From the IMG/VR virus record IMGVR_UViG_3300025894_000925, positions 25,460 to 89,459 of that record: a stretch of 64,000 nucleotides of DNA. One strand, given 5' to 3'. The translations under genes and the position numbers were made by a program. The notes under the pieces were generated by a model. The model was not told where the DNA came from, made no database searches, and saw only the letters and a program-made list of their open reading frames with translations. Positions 30,398 to 38,185 of this stretch are shown piece by piece (the stretch's first letter is position 1; each line of letters begins with the position of its first letter). This DNA comes from a virus.

Positions 30398-30405
30398 GAT
30401 AAATA
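30398..30405 (+). promoter_or_regulatory. Putative late promoter box GATAAATA
   Basis: GATAAATA lies 42 nt before the next fibre gene (ATG 30447), with GGAGAA just before that start. Confidence 0.55.
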
Positions 30406-30446
30406 AAACATATAAAGTGAAATATACTTGTACGGAGAACATGTAA

Positions 30447-31991
30447 ATGCCATATACAATTACCAAAACAGATGGTACTACGCTAATTAACTTAGCAGAC
30501 GGGTTGACTGACGAAACAACCACAAGTCTTGTACTAATCGGAAAAAACTATTCAGGTTACGGTGCTTTCCTTAACCAGAACTTTGTCAAAATATTAGAGA
30601 ACTTTTCAAACTCTGCCGCCCCAGATGATCCACTTACTGGACAACTTTGGTATGATAGTGCTAACAAACTACTTAAAGTGTTCACAGGAAGTGCTTGGAA
30701 AGTTATTTCGAGTTCAATTAGTAGTTCATCCGCCCCAGCTGATCCAGTTGTTGGCGATTTATGGTGGGATACCACAAATACTCAGCTTAAAGTTTACTCC
30801 GGAACTAGCTTTGTAACAATTGGCCCAGCATTTACAGCAACATCAGGACAAACAGGTGCAGTAGCAGATATTATTGCTGATAACACAGTTAGTAACGCTA
30901 CTCACGTTGTTGTTAAGTTCTTCGTTAATAACCAATTAACTAGTATACTAAGTAGAGATGCAGAGTTTACTCCATTAACAGCAGGTTCTGCTCCAGGTTT
31001 CACTACAATCAAACCAGGCTTTAATTTAAGTACAGCAATTTCAGGACTTAAATATTGGGGCGATGCAGATAACGCTACTTCACTTAACGGTGTTGCGGCA
31101 ACAGCATATGCTACACTAGCAGGAACCACAGCATTTACAGCCGCACAATCAATTCAGAATAACAGCGGACTAAACATTGGTTCAAGTAACGATATGAGTT
31201 TAACTGTTACATCGGGTGCTAGTAACGTTACTAGTGTAACAAACGGAAATGATCTTGATTTTTATGTTAAATCAAGCAACGTTAACACCAAAGTACTTTC
31301 ATTAACAGGCGCAGGCCGTGCAGAAGTTCCAGTTGGTGTTCCAACAACTACAAATGGTATTGCGACTAAAGGTTATGTTGATGGTGAAATTACTACATTA
31401 ACAAACGCTATTGCTGGTTCAGGTAGTAGCATTTCAGATATTCAAACACAGTTAGCGTCATTACTAAAACATGACGGTACAAATGAAATTACAGGTAGTA
31501 TTAGAGTTTCAACAGGAAACTCATTTAGTTTAGGTAATGCTACACACAAATTTAACACAATTTATGCTTCCACATTTAATGGAACTTCAACCCAAGCACA
31601 ATACGCTGACTTGGCGGAGCGTTTTGCCAGTGATGGCAGTTATGCTCCTGGAACAGTTGTTGCACTAGGTGGAGCAGAAGAAATTACCAAAGTGGCCAAT
31701 GATTTATCAGACGATGTCTTTGGCGTGGTAAGTAGTAGAGCGGCATACTTAATGAATAGTGGTGCCGGAGACGATGAAACGCATCCAGCGATTGCAGTTA
31801 GTGGAAGAGTTCCGGTAACAGTAGTTGGAACAGTCAATAAGGGTGACAGATTAGTGAGTGCAGGTGATGGCCGTGCTAGATCCGCTACTAAAGATGAAAT
31901 TACCCCTTGGAACGTCATCGGACGTTCTTTAGAAGATAAATGGACAGACGAGGAAGGCCAAGTCGAAGCCATTGTTAAATTAACATCATAA
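30447..31991 (+). CDS. Tail fibre protein with C-terminal peptidase-G2-type domain
   Basis: The product has 514 residues. The N-terminal attachment module is close to those of the fibres at 25642 and 28856 (LIGKNYSGYGAFLNQNFVKILENFS, GDLWWDTTNTQLKVYSG). The C-terminal ~130 residues are a clear paralogue of the end of the collagen-like fibre: AERFASDG, GTVVALGGAEEI, HPAIAVSGRVPV, GRSLEDK. The middle has fibre-type Thr/Ser/Asn-rich sequence and a coiled segment near residue 315. The C-terminal domain is expected to be an intramolecular chaperone that trims itself off after trimerisation. Confidence 0.82.
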   Translation: MPYTITKTDGTTLINLADGLTDETTTSLVLIGKNYSGYGAFLNQNFVKILENFSNSAAPDDPLTGQLWYDSANKLLKVFTGSAWKVISSSISSSSAPADPVVGDLWWDTTNTQLKVYSGTSFVTIGPAFTATSGQTGAVADIIADNTVSNATHVVVKFFVNNQLTSILSRDAEFTPLTAGSAPGFTTIKPGFNLSTAISGLKYWGDADNATSLNGVAATAYATLAGTTAFTAAQSIQNNSGLNIGSSNDMSLTVTSGASNVTSVTNGNDLDFYVKSSNVNTKVLSLTGAGRAEVPVGVPTTTNGIATKGYVDGEITTLTNAIAGSGSSISDIQTQLASLLKHDGTNEITGSIRVSTGNSFSLGNATHKFNTIYASTFNGTSTQAQYADLAERFASDGSYAPGTVVALGGAEEITKVANDLSDDVFGVVSSRAAYLMNSGAGDDETHPAIAVSGRVPVTVVGTVNKGDRLVSAGDGRARSATKDEITPWNVIGRSLEDKWTDEEGQVEAIVKLTS

Positions 31992-32009
31992 TTATAGGGT
32001 AAAAACAAA

Positions 32010-32933
32010 ATGACATATAGCCAAGGTGGATTAATCCAAGCGGTTGATTACAATACATTCGCACAAGGTGGTGCGTCTGTAACGCATACAACTGCGAACA
32101 TTAACACAGTTTGGGGTGTCGGAACAGGAAACAAAGGATACGGCCAAACATCAACACTATCAACAGTTGGAGTTGAAACCGTAACAGCAACGCAATGGGC
32201 TACATTGATTGCTAGACTTGATTCTATCCTAACACACCAAGCAGGATCTGGATCAGGAATTAGTGCTCCGACAGCAGGAAGTAACATTGCTTTCCTAAGC
32301 ACACTAAGTTCTAAGATTACAGACGGAATGAACAATCGTTTAGATGCAAATTCAAACGGATCTGATGCAACTGCAACAGGCAGTTCAACATACAACTATA
32401 CAACTAATACTGGAACACAAAGTTTTACACGTACAGCAACATTCGCTAGTGCGGACCAAGCACGTTATTTCTTTAACGCAGGTGGTAAACTAATTTGGAA
32501 CTTTTCATCAACTAATCAAAACAGTACATCAAAAAGTGGTGACTGGGTTACATTACTAGGCCACATTGGAACTATTGTCATTGGCGGTCAAACTAACAGT
32601 CGTACAGGAACAGGTGGTACATTAAACTCATCTAATACAGCATTAGGATATTGGAATGCAGGCACAAGCGCCGCATCAATTCTAAGACTATTCGGTGCCA
32701 CAGGTACAGCAGACTATAACAACAACGATGTACAAGTTAAAATCCATACAAATGGTGTACAAGGTTCTAACGCAGACGTTGGTCAGATTGTAACATTGAC
32801 TGTAGAATTAACTGATACAGCCGCTGATGGATTTGATGATGCGGTTAGTGTAAATGTTGTTACTTCTCTTACTGTTCGCCCACCAGAAACAACTAATTTA
32901 GCAAATACATGGGGATCCATTACTCCAGGTTAA
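32010..32933 (+). CDS. Virion structural protein, fibre-associated
   Basis: The product has 307 residues. The N terminus (TYSQGGLIQAVDYNTFAQG, then INTVWGVGTGNKGYGQ) has the 'I-A-DYN-F' plus 'NT-WG-G-G--GYGQ' pattern found in marine phage structural proteins. The rest is Thr/Ser/Asn-rich beta sequence without charged clusters, ending in a W/P-rich tail. It is the last gene of the virion module and is followed by the strong terminator. Precise role unknown. Confidence 0.65.
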   Translation: MTYSQGGLIQAVDYNTFAQGGASVTHTTANINTVWGVGTGNKGYGQTSTLSTVGVETVTATQWATLIARLDSILTHQAGSGSGISAPTAGSNIAFLSTLSSKITDGMNNRLDANSNGSDATATGSSTYNYTTNTGTQSFTRTATFASADQARYFFNAGGKLIWNFSSTNQNSTSKSGDWVTLLGHIGTIVIGGQTNSRTGTGGTLNSSNTALGYWNAGTSAASILRLFGATGTADYNNNDVQVKIHTNGVQGSNADVGQIVTLTVELTDTAADGFDDAVSVNVVTSLTVRPPETTNLANTWGSITPG

Positions 32934-32962
32934 TAAATTTCCACTAATTAAACCAAAAAAAG

Positions 32963-32990
32963 AAAAACCCACTTGACAGAGTGGGTTTTT
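32963..32990 (+). terminator. Rho-independent terminator closing the virion module
   Basis: An 11-bp perfect stem (AAAAACCCACT / AGTGGGTTTTT) with a 6-nt loop, TGACAG, and a T-run on the 3' side. The A-run on the 5' side means it could also stop transcription from the other strand. The loop contains most of the -35 box of the following promoter. Confidence 0.9.
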
Positions 32991-33001
32991 TGTTATATAC
33001 T
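32973..33001 (+). promoter_or_regulatory. Sigma-70-type promoter embedded in the terminator
   Basis: TTGACA at 32973-32978, exactly 17 nt, then TATACT at 32996-33001. Predicted start is near 33008. It is followed by AGGAG just before the ACP gene (ATG 33030). The -35 box occupies the terminator loop and the spacer includes the 3' stem, so one element ends the late unit and starts the accessory operon. Confidence 0.8.
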
Positions 33002-33029
33002 ACTAGCAACTTTCGTTTAGGAGTATTAC

Positions 33030-33284
33030 ATGGTTTACGAAGACACTTTACCTAGAATAATCAATATCTTAGAAGAACACCTAGGTGTTGAAGAACAAAA
33101 TATATATTTAAATTCAGACTTTGTTGATGATCTGGGGGCCGATAGCCTGGATACCATTGAGTTGGCTATGGCATTTGAAGAAGAATTTCAGATTGAAATA
33201 GATGATAGCGATGCTGAAAATTTTCATACCGTAGAGGATGCAATTACCTTTATAGAGAATGTAAGAAAAGTTCAAGGAAAATAA
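33030..33284 (+). CDS. acpP: Acyl carrier protein
   Basis: The product has 84 residues and is acidic. The phosphopantetheine attachment motif D-S-L is at residues 38-40 (Ser39) in DDLGADSLDTIELAMAFEE, with the usual third helix (HTVEDAITFIENV). It would carry acyl, amino-acyl or similar groups as thioesters after modification by a host phosphopantetheinyl transferase; no such transferase is seen in the window. It is the first gene after the sigma-70 promoter and is followed 1 nt later by the next gene. As the lead gene of an rSAM/carbamoyl/sugar cluster, it may tether pathway intermediates rather than serve fatty acid synthesis. Confidence 0.93.
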   Translation: MVYEDTLPRIINILEEHLGVEEQNIYLNSDFVDDLGADSLDTIELAMAFEEEFQIEIDDSDAENFHTVEDAITFIENVRKVQGK

Positions 33285-33285
33285 T

Positions 33286-33591
33286 ATGACTGATATAGTA
33301 GAACGTGTTAAGTCAGCTACTAAATTCCAAACAAATAAAAAAGCACTTAGAGAAAAAATGGTTACAGAGTTACATGTAACCTATAATGGTGGACTGTTTT
33401 ATATCACACCTGAACTAATTTCTTTTTTGTCAACCTGGAACGACGAAGACATGTTCCTCGAAGATACGTATAATAATCCTATTGCTATTAAACGTTATGA
33501 ATTATTAGAGTTAGCCAATCAACGTTACCAAGCAGTAATGAATGATTGGCATACTCAACACCAGGAACTAAAACGTGTCAGAAAAGTCTAA
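33286..33591 (+). CDS. Hypothetical protein
   Basis: The product has 101 residues, basic at both ends with an aromatic, acidic centre (ELHVTYNGGLFYITPELISF). No known motif recognised. It lies 1 nt after the ACP gene and overlaps the following glycosyltransferase-like gene by 17 nt, so it is translated as part of the same operon. Confidence 0.7.
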   Translation: MTDIVERVKSATKFQTNKKALREKMVTELHVTYNGGLFYITPELISFLSTWNDEDMFLEDTYNNPIAIKRYELLELANQRYQAVMNDWHTQHQELKRVRKV

Positions 33592-34321
33592 AGGTGTATT
33601 AATATTTGCAACTAATACAAAAGAAATTGATTATATAAAGATTGCAAAAATTAATGCTAAACTAATTAAAAAGTATCTTGGATTGCCAACAACTATTGTA
33701 AGTGGTACAAAGTCAAGTAATAAAAGAAGAGTGGACAATGAAATAGTCGAATGGCAAAATACCGGAAGGTGTGAAGCATACGACTTATCTCCATATGATC
33801 AAACTATATTAGTTGACGGCGATTATCTAATATTTGATAGTAATTTACTCAAAGTACTTGACACTGTACAAGATTATGCTATAGTAGACAAGAACACTTA
33901 TGTTAACAAAGAAAACTTGGTTGATACTCTTGGACAGTTATCGATTGGTCCTATGTTATGGGCTACAGTAATTGTATTTAATAAGACACAGAAGTCAAAG
34001 GATTTATTTGAGTTTGCTAAAATGATACAAAACAACTATCCTTATTATCGTGCATTGTATAAATTACAGACAAGTAATTTTCGCAATGATGCCGCTTTTA
34101 CTATTGCAGATAGGTTAGTAAATGGTTATGTTGAAGATACTTCTACTAAAATACCGTGGAGTATACAAACTATTCAAGGCAAAGTTAACCAAATTATTAT
34201 AGACGATTGGATCAAAGTTATTACAGACGACGGAGCATATGTTTTACCATACATATCTTTGCATTTCCACGACAAACAATATCTACAAAGTATAGAGTTT
34301 GAAGAGGTATTAAATGCGTAA
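33575..34321 (+). CDS. GT-A-fold glycosyltransferase-like protein, DGD type
   Basis: The product has 248 residues from a GTG start with AGGAA upstream. The N-terminal Rossmann-like half has GVLIFATNTKEIDYIKIAK, then TILVDGDYLIFDSNL with D81-G82-D83, the DxD-type metal/nucleotide-sugar site of GT-A enzymes. A late LHFHDKQY motif follows (His near 230). The next gene is a clear paralogue. Donor and acceptor are unknown. A sugar-nucleotide-binding role is inferred from the DxD context; catalytic activity is not proven. Confidence 0.6.
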   Translation: MSEKSKGVLIFATNTKEIDYIKIAKINAKLIKKYLGLPTTIVSGTKSSNKRRVDNEIVEWQNTGRCEAYDLSPYDQTILVDGDYLIFDSNLLKVLDTVQDYAIVDKNTYVNKENLVDTLGQLSIGPMLWATVIVFNKTQKSKDLFEFAKMIQNNYPYYRALYKLQTSNFRNDAAFTIADRLVNGYVEDTSTKIPWSIQTIQGKVNQIIIDDWIKVITDDGAYVLPYISLHFHDKQYLQSIEFEEVLNA

Positions 34322-35168
34322 ACAACCACATTGTGCTCAAAGAGGATTTCTAACTATTGCACAGAACACAAATGATGTGGATTATTTAGAGCTGGCCTAC
34401 CTTCAGGCGCTAAATATAAAGGTAACTCAGCCCGACAGTCTATATGCTGTCATAGTTGACGAGTTTACTAAGTCTCAAATAACAGACACTCAACGCCGTG
34501 CGTTCGACTACGTTATTACCCTAGAAATTGATGAAGCTGAAAATGATGAATGGAAGTTGGCCAACGAATGGCAATCATTCTGGTTAACGCCGTTTAAAGA
34601 GACCATCAAACTTGAATCTGATTTGCTGTTTCCAAGGAATATCTCCCATTGGTGGCCAGCACTTAGATTAAGAAATGTAGTTTTAAGTCATGGAGTAGTA
34701 GATCTGCAACAACGTTTATACACAGGCAATCGCTATCGTAAGTTATTCAGTGATAATAATTTACCTGATGTATATAATGGTATGATGTATTTCCGGTACA
34801 GTCGCGAAGCAACAGAGTTTTTTACCCTAGCTCGTGACGTATATCGTAACTGGACTGAAGTGCGTGATTTTGCACTTACTAATATACGTGATGAAAATCC
34901 TACAACTGATGTTGTTTACAGTATTGTATCAGCAATGTTAGAAATTGAGCCTTATGTTCCTAGCTTAGATTTCTTTACATTTGCACATATGAAACCGGGT
35001 ATACAAGGTTGGGCTGAGAGTACACAAATATTTGATAGTGTGCTGGTTGAAAATGAATTAAATGAATTGCGTATTAATAACGTACAACAACTTCAACCAG
35101 TACATTATCATGATAAAAAATTTAAAGTTAAGGAGTTAATACAAGACTATGAAAAACATATGGGATGA
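34314..35168 (+). CDS. GT-A-fold glycosyltransferase-like protein, ESD type
   Basis: The product has 284 residues and overlaps the previous gene by 8 nt. It aligns by eye with its upstream neighbour: FLTIAQNTNDVDYLELAYLQ, then TPFKETIKLESDLLFPRN, and VHYHDKKF near the end. The metal-site triad reads E101-S102-D103 in place of DGD, so it may use another site or be non-catalytic. The pair could act as a heterodimer. Function is inferred from fold similarity only. Confidence 0.55.
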   Translation: MRKQPHCAQRGFLTIAQNTNDVDYLELAYLQALNIKVTQPDSLYAVIVDEFTKSQITDTQRRAFDYVITLEIDEAENDEWKLANEWQSFWLTPFKETIKLESDLLFPRNISHWWPALRLRNVVLSHGVVDLQQRLYTGNRYRKLFSDNNLPDVYNGMMYFRYSREATEFFTLARDVYRNWTEVRDFALTNIRDENPTTDVVYSIVSAMLEIEPYVPSLDFFTFAHMKPGIQGWAESTQIFDSVLVENELNELRINNVQQLQPVHYHDKKFKVKELIQDYEKHMG

Positions 35169-35274
35169 TTTACAAGACGAAAACAAAGGCCACGTTGTGT
35201 ATCCTAAACTTAAGATATGGCATTTACTTGCATTCCTTACAGTGGGATTAACTCTGCTATGGATTTTAAAATAA
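35149..35274 (+). CDS. Small single-pass membrane protein (41 aa)
   Basis: The ORF runs from ATG 35149 to TAA 35272-35274. It begins inside the 3' end of the glycosyltransferase-like gene, with AGGAG 13 nt upstream, and its stop overlaps the next start (TAATG). Residues ~1-22 are polar; residues ~23-40 (IWHLLAFLTVGLTLLWIL) are one hydrophobic helix. It fills a gap that would otherwise be empty. Possibly an anchor for a membrane-associated complex of the cluster; no family recognised. Confidence 0.6.
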   Translation: MKNIWDDLQDENKGHVVYPKLKIWHLLAFLTVGLTLLWILK

Positions 35275-35561
35275 TGGATTTTATCTACAGGTTATACTAT
35301 GATGAGGCAGGAATGCCTATTAGGATAACAGTCAATGAAGAGGTTCCTGGTAGATTTATTCGTATCAATAAAGCAATGTACGATAGACCTGAGTATACAC
35401 GCCTAAGAGTAGTCAATGGAAAACTTACTCGTGCAACAGATAATCCTGATCAAATGTTATTACAAAAATGTAAAATCAGTTCGTATAAGTCTGCTAAGAA
35501 TCATGCTGGTATATTAATTAACTCCGGAGAAGGGCAATACTATGGATTTGAAAATCACTGA
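35274..35561 (+). CDS. Hypothetical protein
   Basis: The product has 95 residues from ATG 35274, coupled by TAATG to the small membrane protein. An in-frame start at 35217 would read through that gene and has no good ribosome site, so I reject it. The N-terminal half (FIYRLYYDEAGMPIRITV, then GRFIRINKAMYD) suggests a small beta-rich domain; a Lys-rich segment follows. No family recognised. It overlaps the next gene by 20 nt. Confidence 0.65.
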   Translation: MDFIYRLYYDEAGMPIRITVNEEVPGRFIRINKAMYDRPEYTRLRVVNGKLTRATDNPDQMLLQKCKISSYKSAKNHAGILINSGEGQYYGFENH

Positions 35562-36474
35562 TGTTGCAGATTTAGACTGCATCTATTTAAGTTATGACGA
35601 ACCTCAGAAAGAAGAATTCTGGCTACAAATACAGAATATTGTTCCATGGGCAAAACGAGTAGATAACGTTAAAGGATCAGATGCGGCTCATAAGGCGTGT
35701 GCTGATGCAAGTGACACTAACTTTTTTGTTTTAATTGATGGCGATAATATTCCAGATCCAGAGTTTTTTAATTTACAAATTGAAACGCCTGGCGAAGACT
35801 CTGCTTTTAGATGGAAAGCACGTAACCACATTAATGGATTAATGTATGGTAATGGTGGCATGAGTGTCTGGAGCAAAGGCTTTGTTAACAATATGCGAAC
35901 CCACGAAGCAAGTGACGGGAGTCACGAAACGGCTGTAGAGTTTTGTTTCGAGGAAACTTACTACCCTATGCACAACTGCTATAGCACTACATATCCTAAC
36001 GGAAGTCAATATCATGCCTGGAGGGCTGGTTTTCGCGAAGGTGTTAAAATGTGCTTAGATCGTGGACGCAAGCCAAGTCTGCAAGAGTTCGATGATAACG
36101 CAAAGAAACGTAATCTAGATCACTTGCAGATTTGGCAAACAATTGGTCGTGATGTTGAACACGGAGAAGAAGCAATCAACGGAGCTCGGTACGGCACATA
36201 CAAAACAATGTTGTCGGATTGGGATTTTACTCAAGTACAAGACTTTGATAAACTTGCATACTTACATGAAGAATACCTCGAAGTTACTGCAATAGGAAAT
36301 CATAATGACATGGAAACTATTACAGAATTACTTAATAATAGATTAGCATTAAATATTGTTGAACTTGATGCAGAACAAAGTGCTTTCTTTAAATATCACT
36401 ATGCAACTGGTCATAAAAACTTAGAGCTAATGACAAAAGAAATTGATGTTATTCGCAGAATAGAGGGTTGGTAA
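35542..36474 (+). CDS. GT-A-fold glycosyltransferase-like protein
   Basis: The product has 310 residues. It starts with a short Rossmann-like core (DLDCIYLSYDEPQKEEFW), then FFVLIDGDNIPDPEFF with D66-G67-D68 as probable metal/sugar-nucleotide site. RNHINGLMYGNGGMSVWSKG follows near residue 95, and YHAWRAGFREGVKM near residue 157. These last two motifs recur in the C-terminal module of the 883-aa protein at 50955, so the two share ancestry. The C-terminal ~100 residues are helical. It lies directly before the MIP18/DUF59 gene. Transfer of a sugar is likely but unproven. Confidence 0.65.
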   Translation: MDLKITDVADLDCIYLSYDEPQKEEFWLQIQNIVPWAKRVDNVKGSDAAHKACADASDTNFFVLIDGDNIPDPEFFNLQIETPGEDSAFRWKARNHINGLMYGNGGMSVWSKGFVNNMRTHEASDGSHETAVEFCFEETYYPMHNCYSTTYPNGSQYHAWRAGFREGVKMCLDRGRKPSLQEFDDNAKKRNLDHLQIWQTIGRDVEHGEEAINGARYGTYKTMLSDWDFTQVQDFDKLAYLHEEYLEVTAIGNHNDMETITELLNNRLALNIVELDAEQSAFFKYHYATGHKNLELMTKEIDVIRRIEGW

Positions 36475-36475
36475 A

Positions 36476-36778
36476 ATGGCAATAGATAAAGATATTGTTA
36501 TTGAAAACTTACGTAAAGTTTTTGATCCAGAAATAAGTTGTAATGTATATGATTTAGGATTGATATACGATATTGCGATAGATCAAAGCGAATACGAAGT
36601 TACAATCACGCACACATTAACAAGTGCATTCTGTCCGTTTGCAGATCAAATTGTTAGTGATATACAACAAGCAGGGTATGCACCAGAAGTGTTGAGTGTT
36701 ATTGTTAACACAACATTTGATCCACCGTTTACAATAGAAATGGTACCTGAAGAAACTCGATTTATGATGGGATGGTAA
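36476..36778 (+). CDS. MIP18/DUF59-family Fe-S cluster assembly protein (SufT/PaaD-like)
   Basis: The product has 100 residues. It matches the MIP18/PaaD core: VFDPEISCNVYDLGLIYDI, then VTITHTLTSAFCPF, where the Cys in FCPF is the conserved CP motif. Bacterial SufT and PaaD proteins of this family help mature Fe-S proteins. Here it lies 1 nt after the GT-like gene and directly abuts (TAA-ATG) the first of six radical SAM genes, each predicted to need at least one [4Fe-4S] cluster. A maturation role for these enzymes is a natural inference. Confidence 0.85.
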   Translation: MAIDKDIVIENLRKVFDPEISCNVYDLGLIYDIAIDQSEYEVTITHTLTSAFCPFADQIVSDIQQAGYAPEVLSVIVNTTFDPPFTIEMVPEETRFMMGW

Positions 36779-38185
36779 ATGAACAAGGGTGACGAATCCG
36801 TAGGTAATAAAAGTAAGTTTATGGCTAGTGCCGAGTTTATGAAAGATAATCTTGGCCACGGCTTGTGTTTAGCAAAATGGAAACAAGTAAGTTTTCATTT
36901 ACCAACAGGGCTGAATAATAGTTGCTATCATCCTCCGTTGCATCAAATGGATCGCGAGAAAGTAAAACTCGATCCTAATGCATTGCACAATACAGAACAC
37001 AAAAAAGAACAGCGTAAAATGATGCTCAAAGGTGAACGTCCTCCAGAGTGTCAGTATTGCTGGAACATTGAGGATTCAGGTAACCTAAGCGATAGACATT
37101 ATCGCAGTGGAGAACCTTGGGCGGCCAGTGATTACGAAGCAATTAAAAACAGTACTGGTGACGAAGACTGGAAACCTAGTTACGTTGAAGTTAATTTTAA
37201 TAATGCATGTAACTTGGCCTGTTCGTATTGCAGTCCACAATTTAGTAGCACATGGATGAAGGAAACTAAAAAAGTAGGAGCATATCCTACTAGTGTTCCG
37301 CATAATGCACCTGAACATTTTGTTGGGCGTAATAGACCAATTCCACACAGAGAAGAAAATCCATATGTTGATGCGTTTTGGGAATGGTGGCCCTCGTTAT
37401 ACCCACACCTAAAACATTTCCGTATGACTGGTGGTGAACCGTTGATGGATAACAATACATATCGTGTGTTTGATTATGTACTAGCATTACCAAATCCAGA
37501 GTTACATCTAAATGTAACAAGCAACTTCAGTGTTGAAGATAAACTGTTTGAAAAGTATATTGGTTACGTAAAAAAGTTATGTAAAACACAAATAGAACAT
37601 TTTATGCAATATGTTAGCCTTGACACTGGTGTGCCAGAACAAGCAGAATATATTAGGCACGGACTTCAATGGACTCGTATGCATCATAATGTATATAGGT
37701 ATTTAGGAGAGGTGCCCGAGCGTAATAGTTTAACATTTATTATTACAATGAATAACTTGAGTGTGAGTGGAATTAAAAAGCAGTTAGAATGGATACTTGA
37801 TTTACGTAAAGCGTTTAGTTCAACTTATCAGCGTATATGGTTTGATACACCATTGTTGCGTCAACCAACTTGGCAAAGTCTACAGATATTGCCATGGCCT
37901 TATGCTGAAAAATTAGAAGAAGTTGCAAATTGGATGGAACGAAACTTAGAAACCAAAGACGATCCATTCCACGGATTTAAAGATTATGAAGTACAGCGTA
38001 TGCGTAGAGATATAGCGTGGATGCGTAAAGGAGATGAATTACCTGAACAATATTTGCAAAACAATCGTGCAGACTTTTATAGGTTCTTTACTGAACACGA
38101 TAAACGCAGAGACACAAACTTTTTAGCAACATTTCCTGAGATGGAAGAGTTTTGGAAACAGTGTAGATATTATGCTCAAAGATAA
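36779..38185 (+). CDS. Radical SAM protein 1, subtype A (twitch-like N terminus)
   Basis: The product has 468 residues. The radical SAM cluster motif CNLACSYC supplies C144, C148 and C151. MTGGEPLMDN near residue 220 is the GGEP SAM-binding motif. The N-terminal region has FCLAKW-type spacing (GLCLAKWKQ), then SCYHPP and ECQYCW, a twitch/SPASM-like extra Fe-S site placed before, not after, the rSAM core. Unlike the PCC subtype, it carries SC-HPP. It abuts the MIP18-type gene and overlaps the next gene by 14 nt. Substrate unknown. Confidence 0.88.
   Translation: MNKGDESVGNKSKFMASAEFMKDNLGHGLCLAKWKQVSFHLPTGLNNSCYHPPLHQMDREKVKLDPNALHNTEHKKEQRKMMLKGERPPECQYCWNIEDSGNLSDRHYRSGEPWAASDYEAIKNSTGDEDWKPSYVEVNFNNACNLACSYCSPQFSSTWMKETKKVGAYPTSVPHNAPEHFVGRNRPIPHREENPYVDAFWEWWPSLYPHLKHFRMTGGEPLMDNNTYRVFDYVLALPNPELHLNVTSNFSVEDKLFEKYIGYVKKLCKTQIEHFMQYVSLDTGVPEQAEYIRHGLQWTRMHHNVYRYLGEVPERNSLTFIITMNNLSVSGIKKQLEWILDLRKAFSSTYQRIWFDTPLLRQPTWQSLQILPWPYAEKLEEVANWMERNLETKDDPFHGFKDYEVQRMRRDIAWMRKGDELPEQYLQNNRADFYRFFTEHDKRRDTNFLATFPEMEEFWKQCRYYAQR

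Noticed and set aside
35217-35561. Longer 114-aa version of the gene ending at 35561
   Set aside because: Its first 19 codons overlap the small membrane protein in another frame, without a ribosome site; ATG 35274 with a TAATG junction is better.
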